DNA of 64,000 nt from Halicephalobus mephisto (GCA_009193035.1 SWDT01000052.1:62001-126000), one strand, 5' to 3'; numbered from the stretch's first letter, positions 1-12,189 are shown. Program-made: numbers and translations. Notes: generated from the sequence alone by a model not told the origin.

Positions 1-1
1 A

Positions 2-49
2 GATTTTGGAGGCGGTGACTTCGGAGGTGGAGATTTTGGTGATTTTTAA
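2..49 (+). CDS. C-terminal end of an Asp/Phe/Gly-rich protein (partial)
   Basis: Frame 2 is open from the window edge and reads DFGGGDFGGGDFGDF followed by TAA. The unit DFGGG repeats twice. Only the last 15 residues are inside the window, so the family cannot be named. Gly-rich tails of this kind occur in structural, chaperone and RNA-binding proteins. The stop lies about 195 bp from the stop of the convergent GCLM gene. Confidence 0.5.
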   Translation, partial: DFGGGDFGGGDFGDF

Positions 50-243
50 ACTTATGTATATATTCGTGCTAAATCAAGTTAATCTTATCCGTGATACAAG
101 TCATTATTTCCTAGAAATAGCTAGCTTAAGAATTTTATCGATCTCTGATTTCAAATAAAAAATTATAACCTTACATGAATTTTTAAAATGCAATCTTTGG
201 AAAGTCATGGGATCAACAGTAAAATTATTAAATTCCCCAAACT

Positions 244-2272
244 TCAAGAAGTACTATCAAATTGGACAATATATCCCTTAGCAGCCATGATGGATCGTCT
301 TCTAATCCAGACCGTGTATCTTGCAGCCCATGTAGGAACAAATCTTTCACGACAAACTGGAGCTGATTTGTTTAAAGTGCAAATTGTTTGAAAAACTTCT
401 CGAAGAGGGAATGGATGAGGATCATTATGTGTCAGTAATTGAATGTCGTTTTCTTGAGCATATTTTTGAAGATCAGGAGGAACCTATAAGAAACAATGAA
501 TTTATTTTAGTTTTAATAAGAAAAAAAATGTAAATAGACTGAAAGTAAATATTCATTATTAAGTTTTTCGTTGTAAGTGAATAATAAATCATTAAATAGA
601 GTTCATTCGCAAGGGGTTCGGGGGTTTATTTAAAGGTTCGTCCATATGGGATTTAGAAAATCAGTCGAAAAAGAGATTCAAGGATGTCTTCATACGATAT
701 TTAGGGATTCATAGTCATCGAAAAATTTCTAAACAGCATCAAGTCATTCCTTAAATCTACTAGAAGTAATCAAAGGAACAGAAATCCGCGGATATATCTA
801 ATCTGGCAGATATATCGAATCTATAAAAATTTCTAACTTAAATTTCGATATAAAATTTCCCAAACAAAATAGAAAATATCTAAAAAAGGAGATTCATGGA
901 TATATCTAATCTGGCAGATATATCAAATCTATAAAAATCTTTAGCTTAAATTTCGATATAAAAAATCTCCAAAACTCGTTAGAAAATACTTAAGATAAAA
1001 GAAATCCATGGATATATCAAATATATAGAAATTCTATAATTTTTAAGAAGAAATTTCGATATAAAAATTACTGAAAATTACGGAATTTTAATTTAATAAT
1101 ACTCACCACACAACAACCATCGATATTGTAGTGATTGACACACGGTTTGACTTCGGCCGCATCTACGAGCATTTGGAGGGCTTTCAAATTGAAATCAGAT
1201 ACTCCTATAGAGACCAATTTTCCGCTTTGTACCAGTTTTTCCAAATCTTTCCAAATAGCCAGGACTTTGTTCAACCAGTTTTGATCCACTTCATCGTCTT
1301 CTGGATGAGGGAAATCCACAATTAGTTGTTCAATATTCTCTACTTTTAGCTGATCTAAAGTAGCATCAATCGCGGATTCGATTTCCGAAGTAGAATATTC
1401 ATCTAGGAAAACTTTCAACGTAATTTTTAAATCATCTCTGTCGTGTGTAAGTGGAGCATCCTTAGCGGCTAGTAACAGGGTCCCATTGTCCCTAAAATAA
1501 TGCTATTACAAAAACCATATGTGAACTTCTTGCAAAATCATCTTAAGACAAACTTTTAACACCTAAACTGGCCTAAAATTTCTGATTTACAGATCATTTC
1601 GTAATCAATTATATTTTATAAAAACCATATGTGAACTTCTTGCAAAATCATCTCAAGACAAATTTTTAACACCTAAACTGGCCTAAAACTTCTGATTTAC
1701 AGATTATTTCGTAATCAGTCATATATGAAGTTTTTAGAAATACAAGTAGCCTAAAACTTAAGTTTCGAATGATTTCGTAATCTTATGATTTTGTGGTTAG
1801 TCATATATTGAAAATCTAGAAATAAGTATTTTTTACGAAATTATTTCCAGAGGAATTTCTGAATTTCCAAAAACCCAAGTGGCCTAAAATTTTTATTTTC
1901 AGTGATAATTATTTCGTAATTGATTTTCTGGGCCTGTATTCTTCCTAGATACATCTACAACTTTTTAAATGGGAATATATAGAATAAAAAAGCTTTATCT
2001 ACTCTCGGGGTTAAGGGTTATATATGAATGTGTAAAAATGAAAATTTTAAATTGTTTGAAAATAAAAATCCTACTTACTTGACGTTGATGTCCTTCTGAA
2101 GTCCGGCAAATTGCATATCCAGACAAGCGACCAGCTCCTCCGCTGACGTCTTGTATCTTTTCGTTTTCAGCTGCAGGTAGTCGTTCATGTTTCCTGTGTG
2201 GAGTCTGAACGACTTCAGGGCCTCCAGTCTCTTCACCAGGGCTTCCCACGCCGTAGAGTCTACAGAAGTCAT
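244..2272 (-). CDS. GCLM: Glutamate-cysteine ligase modifier (regulatory) subunit
   Basis: This is the regulatory partner of glutamate-cysteine ligase, the rate-limiting enzyme of cytosolic glutathione synthesis. Three exons on the minus strand, 2272-2079, 1491-1107 and 483-244, give 272 residues; human GCLM has 274. Recognisable blocks in order are an N-terminal LHTGN-type segment in exon 1, LEKLVQSGKLVSIGVSDFN in exon 2, and CCVVPPDL spanning the exon 2/3 junction, followed by QLLTHNDPHP. The C-terminus carries VPTWAARYTVWIRRRSIM and ends KGYIVQFDSTS. The fold is aldo/keto-reductase-like but the family acts as an activator, not an oxidoreductase. Donors are GTAAGT and GTGAGT, acceptors TTTTAG and TATAG. 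A TTTAG acceptor 20 bp before the ATG suits trans-splicing. Intron 1 holds a tandem repeat. Identification is secure; exact splice points are inferred. Confidence 0.93.
1510..1965. repeat. 111-bp tandem duplication plus dispersed repeat in GCLM intron 1
   Basis: A unit starting AAAACCATATGTGAAC at 1510 is repeated at 1621 with few changes, a period of 111 bp. It runs into a second segment (about 1715-1965, with GTCATATAT and CCAAGTGGCCTAAAATTTT) whose near-copy lies at 11100-11345. Shorter relatives of the TATTTCGTAATC / GGCCTAAAATTT motif occur near 29.4 kb and 42.6 kb, so this is a dispersed family. Confidence 0.8.
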
Positions 2273-2299
2273 CTCAGTCTTCTTCGCAATCCTAAATTT

Positions 2300-3780
2300 A
2301 AAAATTGATATATGAAAAAAGAAAAATAAAAAATTTCAAACACGAATTTTGTACAACACGTTCGATAACATGTAAAATTACACGAAACTGTTAAGATTTA
2401 AATTTTATGTGACAAGAAAAACGAGAAATAAACAAGAAGAATGAAAAATATGAGAAAAACGAAAAAGCAAAGATAGGGCGGTTCAACTTTGTGCGCAGTT
2501 CTCTTCGCACAAAGTACAAAAAGAACAAGAACGGAAATTGTCATCTTTTAAAACCTCTAAATTTTTTATTTCATATATTAAAATTCCCAGTTTTAAAAAT
2601 TACTACAGAGATACGTGCTTTAAAATCTTTAGTTTTTGAATTTCATATATCGAAATCATCAATCCTAAAAAGTACTACAAAAATATTTTTTTAAATTTTA
2701 GAATTTTCTATTTCATATATTAAAATCATTAATTTTAACAAATATTATAAAAATATGTAATTTAAAGTCATCTTTGAAAAAGTATTATTTAAAATTTTTT
2801 AATTTTTAATTCATATATCGAAATCATCAATCCTAAAAAGTACTAATTCTAAAATCTCTAATTTTTAAATTTTATATATCGAAATCATTAATTTCAACAA
2901 GTACTGTAAAAACATGTATTCCAAAAATTCTAAATCTTTTAATTCATATATCGAAATCATCAATCCTAAAAAGTACTACAAAAATATACTTTAAAATTTT
3001 AGAATTTTTTATTTCATATATTAAAGTAATTTTTAAACTTTATATATCGTAATTACTACTTTTAAAAAGTACTTAAAAGTCGTTTAAAAAACATTAATCC
3101 TGAAATCTTAATAATTATTAAATTTATAATTTTATAGGGATTTTAAAATTTGGAATCATCTTTGAAATATAATTTTTTGATATTTTTTAAGTTTAATTTT
3201 ATGGAAATCAGCAAAAATGTAACAAAAACAATATTTTCTATTTTTATGAAAATCAGCAAAAATGTAACAAAAATAATATTTTTTAATTTAAAATATTATC
3301 AGAAAAAAACATTCAAAAACAGCAGACTTAGGAATTTCGAATTTTTAATTCGGTTTCGAAAATCAGGAAAACTAAACACAAATCGAACTAATTTGAATTT
3401 AAAAATCGAAAATTTTCAACAATTGATAGTTTTGATTTTGAAACAGTTCGAAAACAAAGAGAATCGAGTTAGAAAATTAATTTTTTTGGAAAAAGTGGTC
3501 GTTAGATTTCGAAATAATTCGAAAAACCAGGAAAACGGAATTAGTCCAAATTCGAGAATTTAATTTTTTTGGAAAAAGTGGTCGTTAGATTTCGAAATTG
3601 TTCACATCGAGTTCAAATCGAACTAGTTTAATTTTAAAAATTAAAACTTTTTTAAACTAACAATTCTATTCAAAAATATCTCTTTTTTGCCTAGGAAATA
3701 TTAGATTACGTAGTTAGTTGAAAATAAACTTGCATTTAATAATTTTTAAAAATAGTTAGAACACCGGTTTTCAGAAAAAA
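2300..3780. repeat. AT-rich intergenic DNA with degenerate tandem repeats
   Basis: Between about 2565 and 3075 the motif CATATATCGAAATCATCAAT followed by CCTAAAAAGTACT recurs about six times at irregular spacing of 60-110 bp. From 3180 to 3600 there are shorter direct repeats (AAAATCAGCAAAAATGTAAC twice; GGAAAAAGTGGTCGTTAGAT twice). An apparent 137-codon ORF at 3150-3563 is a by-product of this composition. Confidence 0.65.
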
Positions 3781-3859
3781 AAATAAATTTATTAATTAAA
3801 AAATTCCAAAGTTCACATAATAAGTTTTAGATATCCATATATGGCATCTTGAATATTAA

Positions 3860-4010
3860 TATACAGGTACATTAATATAGGGATATATGGATATAGGGAT
3901 ATAGGGATATATTGATATATGGATATATTGATATTGGGATATCTTGATATATGGATATATCAATATGAGTATATGAATATATGGATTATCGATGTATGAA
4001 TATATTCATA
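3860..4010. repeat. ATATGGAT/ATAGGGAT microsatellite-like array
   Basis: Roughly 15 imperfect copies of an 8-9 bp unit of the form GGATATAK follow one another, with ATATTGATAT variants. No gene signal is present. The flanks, 3780-3860 and 4010-4600, are plain AT-rich sequence in which I see no feature. Confidence 0.75.
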
Positions 4011-4600
4011 TATAAAAGAAATCTCCAAATTTCACTAATAAAGTTAAAAACCTCACAAATTTTGTAGTTCTGTTGTAAATAAAATATAATTATTTTCAAA
4101 TAACTATTTAGTTGGTACAGTATCCTAAAACATGTTTATTCTGATTTTAGGATTCTGAAAATTAAAAAAGTAAAACATTTCTGGACCTTCTTATTTCCAT
4201 GTCTCCAAATATATCTGAAATGAAATTTTTGACAATTGTTTAATAAAAAAAAACTCACGAATTTCCGGAATCCTAAAATTAAAAAATGCAAATCCTCAAA
4301 GATGTTCAAATTTCTGAATTTTTAGAATTAAATCTCTTATTTTTCTATTAATAATATTATTTATAACCGATTGTAATTAAAAAGTAAAAAATTATAAAAT
4401 TTGAATTTTCCAAACATCTTAGGAAAATTGACTGAGTTTAAATCCCCAACATTGTACTTTTTGTTTACTGTGTTTTGATTTATTATACTGTTCGTAATTG
4501 ATTGTTGATTTATTGCAGCTAAAAAGTAAAACAAAAAGATAAAAAACTACAAAAATTCGAACGAATTTCCCTCGTAAATGAAGTCGAAAAGAAACGCACA

Positions 4601-4870
4601 GCTGACCCTGTTCCTTCACTGATCCCGCCGCGAATGTCAATGGGACTGTCGCGGCCTCGTCTTTCCTCTGTTAATTCCCATCATACGTTGTTGTGCTTCG
4701 ATTCCCACATTTCTTCCATATATCCCTTAGCTATACTTACTATTAAAATTGAGATGCTTTCGGCCGACCCTGCTCTTTCCTTTATCCCGACACGAATGCC
4801 AATGGGACTGTCGCGGCTTCGTTTTTCCTATGTTAATTCCTATCTTACGTTGTCGTGCTTCAATTTCTTC
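4601..4870. repeat. Tandem duplication (about 167 bp) upstream of rack-1
   Basis: The block GCTGACCCTGTTCC...CGCGAATGTCAATGGGACTG...TTGTTGTGCTTC beginning near 4601 is repeated near 4768 with about 85 percent identity by eye. Both copies are GC-richer than the surroundings and end in pyrimidine-rich DNA. The position 300-550 bp before the rack-1 start suggests promoter or outron DNA. Confidence 0.6.
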
Positions 4871-5161
4871 TTTTTCTCATGTATTTCATATCCATTTCTT
4901 TTTATTGCAGTTCATCCTATGTCCTAGCTACTTTTTATACGATTTTCAGTACTTTTTTCTTCCCAATAACTTCCAAAAAACTACTGTTTCGCATGCTTAT
5001 TTAATCTGACCTACATTTCAAACTTTTCATATATCAAATCTTCTACATTATTTTTGTTTCTCTCTAGATCCATAAATAACGTGGTTCTAGCTTCCTTACT
5101 GAAGGGGAGAGTGGACTACTTTGTATTTTACTCATTGAGTACATCTTCAGGTAAAGCTACG

Positions 5162-6212
5162 ATGTCCAAGGACCAGCTCCGTCTTGTTGGCAGTTTGAAG
5201 GGTCACTCCAAGGCCGTTACTCAGGTAACTACCACTGCTGAGAACCCTAACATCCTCATCAGTGCCTCCCGTGGTATGTTTTCATGACGTTTGCTGAGGA
5301 CTATTGATTATTGACTTTTAGACAAGACTCTCATCGTTTGGTCTCTCTCTGAGGACCGAACCTCTGAAAACACTGTTACTGGACGTCCAGTTCGTGCTCT
5401 TCTTGGACATGGACACTATGTTTCCGATGTTTCCCTCTCCTCCGATGGCAAGTACGCTCTCTCTGGCTCCTGGGATAAGAGTCTCCGTTTGTGGGATTTG
5501 ACCACGTAAGTTTTTACCATACGTGTACTTGACTCAAGCACTTGTCTTCAGCGGCCAGACTACTCGCCGATTCGCCTCCCACACCAAGGATGTTCTTTCC
5601 GTTTCTTTCTCCGCTGACAACCGTCAGATTGTTTCTGGATCCCGTGACCGTACAATCAAGTTGTGGAACACTCTTGCCCAATGCAAACACACCATCATTG
5701 AAGAGTGCCACAAGGACTGGGTCTCTGCTGTCCGCTTCTCCCCATCTGTTGGAAACCCTGCCATTGTTTCTGGTGGCTGGGACCGTGTTGTCAAGGTCTG
5801 GAACCTCTCCAACTGCCGCCTGAAGACCAACCACATCGGACACTCTGGCTTCGTTTCTACTGTTACTGTCTCTCCTGATGGTTCTCTCTGTGCTTCTGGT
5901 GGCAAAGACGGAGCTTCCATGCTTTGGGATTTGAATGAAGGCAAGCACCTTTACACCCTCCATGGCAATCAACTCGTCAACTCTCTGGCTTTCTCTCCCA
6001 ACAGGTACTGGTTGTGCGCTGCTGTTGGACCTTCCATCAAAGTCTGGGATCTCGAAACCAAGAGCGCCATTGACGAGCTCAAGCTCGATGTTTCTGGCGG
6101 AAAGCAGAAATCTGGAGCTGAATGCACATCTCTCGCTTGGTCTGCTGATGGTCAGACTCTCTTTGCTGGATACACTGACAACATTATCCGTGTTTGGCAG
6201 GTTACTGCTTGA
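5162..6212 (+). CDS. rack-1: RACK1, receptor for activated C kinase (WD40 ribosomal scaffold)
   Basis: A seven-bladed WD40 propeller that sits on the 40S ribosomal subunit near the mRNA exit and scaffolds signalling kinases. Three exons, 5162-5273, 5322-5505 and 5552-6212, give 318 residues; the family is 317-325. The protein begins [15 protein letters not shown]. It shows WD-type repeat ends such as [36 protein letters not shown] and DGASMLWDL, and ends IIRVWQVTA. Introns are 48 and 46 bp. A CAG acceptor 11 bp before the ATG suits a trans-splice site. Codon use is strongly biased to C/T-ending codons, as expected for a highly expressed gene and unlike its neighbours. The stop is 70 bp from that of the convergent dioxygenase gene. 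Confidence 0.97.
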
Positions 6213-6282
6213 TTTATGGTTCCAATTATTTTTCGTTGTTGTTTGAATGGATCCTTTCAAGGAGTAAATAAATGTTAAAATA

Positions 6283-6978
6283 TTACTCAGAGTTATTTAT
6301 TTCAAAGTCTGTTACAGTGGGATATACAATTCCAACCATGGGGGGAACAAGAGAAACAGGCTTTAACCAGTAGATCTTCCCAACTTCAGGATTAGCTTCA
6401 TCGCACTGATAATAAGTACAATCCCTTTCACCGTAATCCGGTACCAGAACATCGAAGAAAGCAGAAGCGGGCTCCAGAGCTTCTATGGAATGAACATTTC
6501 CTTTTTTATGACTAAGTGTTACAACTTCAGAATAGTCAGCAGAAATTACCTTAGTTCCGTCAAATCTAGCTGGCTTACAATTTTTATATTCTTTATTATG
6601 TAAATTTCTTCCCTCATAATCATCTAACCATGAATACGATGAGATTAATAATTTACCATATATAGGTTTAATAAAACCATCAATGTAAGGATGATCATGC
6701 AGTGGTAATATAGATCCTTTTTTTGTTAGCATAAAAATGTTTAAAATAATATTGTCTAAATTTGAATATATTTCCGCTACAGTAATATCTGCATTTAGTA
6801 TTGGTAGAGGGTTAATTGGATAAAAATTGAGAATATTTGGATCAACTTTGGAAATTGTTTTGATTAATTCTTGTTTGGTTTTTTCTGGAATAGGATTAAA
6901 CTTCGAAGTTGATGGAATAGATTTAATGAGATTAGATATATCCTTCACAATCGCCACCAGATTCTTCCTCGAGGACAT
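6283..6978 (-). CDS. Cysteamine (2-aminoethanethiol) dioxygenase-like protein, PCO/ADO family
   Basis: A single-exon frame of 231 residues with the cupin signature of the plant cysteine oxidase / ADO family. The block LPLHDHP (residues 91-97) supplies two iron ligands, H94 and H96. The third is H163 in NVHSIEAL. The segment IYGKLLISSYSW after the first motif is also typical. ADO enzymes add O2 to the thiol of cysteamine or of N-terminal cysteine peptides, and so link oxygen to thiol metabolism and N-degron signalling. Human ADO is somewhat longer at its N-terminus. Start ATG at 6978, stop TAA at 6283. Codon use is AT-rich, unlike rack-1 next door. Confidence 0.9.
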   Translation of the reverse strand: MSSRKNLVAIVKDISNLIKSIPSTSKFNPIPEKTKQELIKTISKVDPNILNFYPINPLPILNADITVAEIYSNLDNIILNIFMLTKKGSILPLHDHPYIDGFIKPIYGKLLISSYSWLDDYEGRNLHNKEYKNCKPARFDGTKVISADYSEVVTLSHKKGNVHSIEALEPASAFFDVLVPDYGERDCTYYQCDEANPEVGKIYWLKPVSLVPPMVGIVYPTVTDFEINNSE

Positions 6979-7046
6979 CTGAAAATTTATCTTTTAAACC
7001 TTTTAAAATTTTTTAAATCCCGCAAAAAAACACGTTAAAAACATTT

Positions 7047-8223
7047 GGTTGTTAAGAAAGTTTTGTTACAATCGAGATATTTTAAATTTGTAAAAATATT
7101 TGTTTATAACTTTAAATATTAAACATAATTACCATCAGAATTTACAACATGTTTTGATATATCACGAAAAAGACAAATTTCATGTTTGCAGAATTCTGGA
7201 GGTTTCTGATCAAAAAATATTTAAATCTCATTTCAAAATGTTTGTTTGTTATCGAACTTTTCTCCTTCAAATGATCGACAAGCGAGCAAAACAAATGATA
7301 ATGCGTAGGCGCTAAATCCCGCGGATGGGTGACCGTGGTCCAGCCAAGCTCCGCAATTCTCTGCCGTGTTACCGAAGAAATGTGGGGTCGGGCACTATCA
7401 TGTAAGAGGAAAACTTTGCGCTATTTTTCACGAAGCTTTTGCGCGACCATTTCCAATTGAACACAGTATGTAGTGCTATCCATTGTGAATCCTAACGGCA
7501 GGATGTCCCAGTGAATCACGCGATTATAACCTTTTTTCTAAAATAGTCGGGTTTCGATGTTGGAACTCCAACTTTACCTGCACCGAGTCACTGACGCTTG
7601 CGGGTATGGTTCACGTAGAGAATCCACTTTTCATCACCAGTCATGAGATATTTGAAGAAGTCGTCGTTGTTACAACGACAAGGTTAACTCTCAAAGGTCC
7701 ACGCGTAACTGGCACTCAGCCCACGAGGAATCTACCGGCTGTTTCCAACTCTTACCAAGCTCATGGAGGGCCGATGAGATTGTTACGTCAGAACACTGGA
7801 ACTGCTTTGCCGCACACGACGTCATCTGCCGTGAATCTTCTTCAATAATCGTACGAAGAGCATCGAGATCAACAACGGGTGGTCTACCAGAACGTGACTG
7901 ATTTTCAAATTGAAAGTTGTCTTTGGTAAATTGAACCATCGTGAGGCCATCACATGAGACAGTGTCCGGTTCCATCGTCTTGTTGATTCTTTCCACTGGT
8001 TAACGTGCCGAGCTTCTCAGATGGAACTCAAGGAGTAATGTACGAAGGGTCTCACGGGGAATACTGATTTCTTCAGGAATAGAAAACATTTTAACTATAT
8101 TCAATAATTGTTATGTATAGTCCCGCTCCCTACCTATATACCCTTATCATAGAAACCTCCAGAAAATTCAACAAACTTTTAGGAAAATTTAGAATGTATT
8201 GTAACAAAAATTTCCTAGCAATC
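7047..8223 (-). mobile_element. Degenerate mariner-type transposon with terminal inverted repeats
   Basis: Ends match as imperfect inverted repeats: GTTGTTAAGAAAGTTTTGTT at 7048-7067 against the reverse complement of about 8200-8222, with 4 mismatches over about 24 bp. Between them, on the minus strand, lie mariner transposase pieces in broken frames. These are the helix-turn-helix region with SGRPPVVD (about 7865-7900), TGDEKWILYVNHTRKRQ (about 7590-7650), LLHDSARPH (about 7390-7415), ELGWTTVTHP then DLAPTHYHLF (about 7290-7350), and a C-terminal NSDGNYV (about 7118-7138). At least three in-frame stops and several frameshifts show the copy is dead. The right end touches the stop codon of sqv-6. 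Confidence 0.9.
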
Positions 8224-11200
8224 TAATACAAAAATAAATCTGATTTGGGATCTGGAAAGTAGGTACTCCAGGAGGATTCTCGGCAAATTTCAACTTTGGG
8301 GGAAATTCGTTCTATCGAACAAGTATCTAAGATTCCATAAAATAATAATGTAAGTTTTTCAAATAAATTTGAATTCCTATCAGCAGGGAATACTGGGAAT
8401 TTCGTTTCAACTACTGGTATTTCTCCGTCTTTTGAGGGAATTCTTAGTGACCACAATCCTGGTATGATGTCCTTCGCTAAAGTCAAATTAGCAAGATCTA
8501 TTTCTGCATATTGGGCTCCATATATGGAGTCGTACGGTTTAACAAGTTCGTTTTTCACTAGACGACCCATCGAGTTCCACCATTGAACATTCACCAGAGG
8601 AGAGGTAAGTTTAGAATCAGGGAAAGTTGAATTCCGTCTCCAATGGAAAAGTACGGTAGCCTTAGAATTCTAGAATACATAAAAATTAAAAAATAAAATA
8701 ATTAACTAATTAAAAATAACTTCAAAGTTAAAAACCAACCACATCTGTAACTGGGAGGACGTCTCTGAAAACTTCTTCTTTCAAATCTAGTCCTGTTCCA
8801 AATTCAGCATCTACAATTTCAAATTCCTCCATTTTTGGGTCTGGATTGACTTCTGTTAAGTTTTTCGTTAATAAAAGCATTTGAAAGTGGTTTCCACATC
8901 CATCTAGGATTTCCAAAATCGGCATAGGCTTCGATGCTGAATCATTCTTGTAAATGTAAATTTTCATTAGCTTATCAAATCCACAAGGAGCAAAATCCTG
9001 CCCATCAATCCAACTATTGAAAAATATTTTCGAGATTCCTTCATATATGTATCTATTTCTCGATTCTAAAAAAATAATTATTAAATTTTGAAAAATAATC
9101 ATTAAACTAATTCTTAAAAATCATTAATTCTAAACTAAACTAATTTAAGATATTAATTTTTAAAAATTAAATTAACTTCAAAAAACTCACCAAAATCGAC
9201 ATTTCTTTCGAAAAAATTTATCCATGTACAATTCCAAACATCACTTTTTACTTTTTTTCTAAATCTTAGAGAATTTTCTTCTGCAAAATTTATAGCTTCA
9301 ACATCAATAAAACTGTCAAATTTCCTTCCAAAAAACTGGGACTTAGATTTGACAATATCCAAATTAAATCTAGAATCTGATCCTTTGAATACCAACGGTG
9401 AACATCCACACCAATCGACCACTTTTTCCAAACTTTTGCATCTGCACCCTTGTTTCCTATTCCAATTCGTTAATTTTAAATTCTTATAAATCGCATTTCC
9501 ACAATGTTCAGAATTCAATATCAAAGTATGGAAGAAACTTTCCAATGGCAGCAGTACTGTAGAAAAAAAGTGCTGTAATTGTTTCGTTAGTAAACTATTT
9601 CCTACTGCAATTTCGGCCAGATTTTTGTGAACAATAATCCAGTCCGATCCTCCATCCAGTCTAATATTTTTCGGAAAATTCGATCTATTCTTGATCCTCC
9701 ACATTCTTTCGTCACATTGATGAAAAGCTTTGAAAAATCCCTGTTTCCGAATAAATTCAGCTGTGTTGTATCCATGAGAAGCCAAGAACGATTTCCCGTT
9801 GTTTAGGGCCAAATTATGCTCCAATTCCTCCAGCGACAACAGAAGCATGTCTGATTCCGAGAGATTCAGGACATAATCCCAATCGTTAAAACCCTTGTCA
9901 TCCAGTGACGACTTCACAATATCCAGAAACATGGTTAACAACGTGGATCCTCCCCAGATCGTCTGGAATCTGGATTTTGCCACTTTGAAATTGGAAATAT
10001 TCTTTTTTTGAAATTCTTTTTCGAGCTTCTTCATTTCTAAAAATTAAATCAATTGATATTTCGAAAACCAAAATTAAAAAATATCTAAAATTCAAGTTAA
10101 CTGATGCATCGGAAAATAAAATTAATATTTTTAAAATTAATAAATATGTCCGAAATTTAAATTAAATAATAAAAACCTCCAAATTCTTACCGTAATACAT
10201 GAAATTCTGTCTTTCATCAACATGAACGATATATGAATGCTGCTTACTGTAGATAGTTTTGAGCATTCTTGTTACTTGTCTAGTGTTTCTTCCATTAAGT
10301 TGTAAAATAAAAAGAATTTTGATCATTTGACGATTATTAATGTCCTCAGGTAATTCCACGAACTTCGGAAACATCCTTTTCATTTCAGGAAGACCAGTAA
10401 AATAAACCATCGTCGATGTGATTCCACCACAAGTCAGATTCTGGTTTCCAGAACAAGGAACAAACTCACAATTTGGTTTATCGACTTTTGAAGCTGTTGC
10501 TAGGTCCTTCATTCCACCGCAGAAACAATTTCTTCCAGCATTGAGTCCTGCAAGTTCGAATCCAGCCCTGAAGCAGTACTGGAGACACTGATTCGGATCA
10601 TTTGTGGTTTCAAATTTGTAATGGTAACCAGTAAGTAACGAGGATGAATTAAAACAACCAACGTACTGTCCTTGTTTGGTTCTATCTGAAACAAAAAATT
10701 TACATTATTACGAAATTGTTCTGGATTTTAGGATTTTTAGAAATTAAAGATATAAGTGCTTATCCCAAAATTGTATTATTGTAAAAAGAAAGAAAATTAA
10801 AATTATTATGAAATTACTCCAATGAAAAGTTGGATTTTTTGGAAAGCTCCAGAAATTAGGTAAAAGAAAAACAGAATCAATTTCGACAGTTTTTTGCCAG
10901 ATTTATCATTTGTTTTTTCTACTCGCCTCACGCGGGAATCCAAGAATTGTAAAAACTATACATTGCTTATTTTAAATTATAGTATCTGTAATATTACACA
11001 AATACAACGTCTGCGTTGTCACGAAACTGTCTCCATATGGATTTTGGAAAGTTAAAGAAACCAAAGTGATTTCCGCAAAGATTTTAGTCTTTCATAATTA
11101 TTTAGTAATCAGTCATATATGAAGTTTTTAGGAATGCAAGTAGCCTAAAATTTAAGTTTCGAATGATTTCGTGGTCAGTCATATATTGAAAATCTAGAAA

Positions 11201-11844
11201 TAAGTATTTTTTACGAAATTATTTCCAGAGGAATTTCTAAGTTTCCAAAAACCCAAGTGGCCTAAAATTTTAATTTTCAGTGATAATTATTTCGTAATTG
11301 ATTTCCTGGGTCTGTATTCTCTCTACATACATCTACAACTTTCTATATTAAGGTTATATATTGAAGATAACTCTATAGATAACTTTTAAAATTGATTTTC
11401 ATATATGAAAATGGGAAATTATAAAATTAAAAGACTATCGAAAACGCGTTTTTTTGACTGGGATGGCTAAATATTATAAATAAAAACAGACCGAATTCAG
11501 GACAAGTATTATCGAGCTCGATTTCCTCGTCGAGGTGGAAGCAATAAGTGTCTTTCAAACTTTGACGGCAAAATTCGGACTTGGCTCTTTCCAAAGCGCT
11601 TTTTATCAAAGGAGCAGACAAATCACATAGTTTAGATTCTTCATTAGTGGTAGTATTCTGGAAATAATTATACATTAAAAATTTGGAAATTAAAACTTAC
11701 GAAATGAACGGTTTGATGTTGTACAACTTCGCCGATCCTGTCCTCCAGTCTACCGTATAACAAACAAGTTATTCCGACATACACGACAATTATAAAGGCA
11801 AAAAGTAGGATAAGCTTCCTCCTCGTCAAGCCAAATGACAACAT
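8223..11844 (-). CDS. sqv-6: Peptide O-xylosyltransferase (SQV-6 type)
   Basis: Adds xylose to serine of proteoglycan core proteins in the Golgi, the first step of chondroitin and heparan chains. Six exons, 11844-11701, 11657-11492, 10685-10191, 10036-9191, 9065-8740 and 8669-8223, give 807 residues. Exon 1 encodes a short cytoplasmic tail (LTRRK) and a type II membrane anchor (residues about 11-31). Exon 3 carries a cysteine-rich WSC domain (YVGCF...CLQYC...NCFCGG...CGG), then the catalytic start ILFILQLNGRNTRQVTRMLK. Exon 4 holds TIWGGSTLL, LDGGSDWIIVH, LPLESFFHT and VDWCGCSP. Exons 5-6 are the xylosyltransferase C-domain, ending SSWSTYFPDPKSDLFLY. The exon 2 donor (GTCTGT) and exon 5 donor (GTTGGT) are non-consensus and least certain. 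The stop codon lies at the mariner junction. Confidence 0.95.
11095..11345. repeat. Dispersed repeat copy in sqv-6 intron 2
   Basis: About 240 bp nearly matching 1715-1965: shared strings include GTCATATATTGAAAATCTAG, AAGTATTTTTTACGAAATTA and TTTCCAAAAACCCAAGTGGC. Both copies have the same orientation on the plus strand. It ends in a run of ATATATGAAAATGGG before sqv-6 exon 2. Confidence 0.75.
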
Positions 11845-12189
11845 TCTGAGATCCTAAAAAATTAATAAAATTTAAAAAATCGATTTTTTTGTTTACAAAT
11901 CTGTCAAATCCAATCCCCGTGGACTTTGGCTACCCCTCCGCCGTCCAACTGACTATCGTACATATAAAAATGCACATAATTTTAAAAATTTTATATAAAA
12001 AATAAACTTACAAATTTCCAAAAAAATACCCGTAATCAACTCGAAAATTATCAATAATAATCAATGTTTTTTAAATTATTTTTGTATCTGAACTGTTCAG
12101 GTAGTCATAATCTTCATGAACAAAAAAGAAAAATAACAGAAAAATACAGCAATAAAAAGTTATTTTTTTTATGAAAAATTGGATTCAAA

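Noticed and set aside
3150..3563. 137-codon ORF
   Set aside because: AT-rich repeat DNA; composition biased to Phe, Lys, Asn and Ile, with no recognisable motif.
5514..6260. 248-codon minus-strand ORF
   Set aside because: Antisense shadow of the strongly codon-biased rack-1 exon 3.
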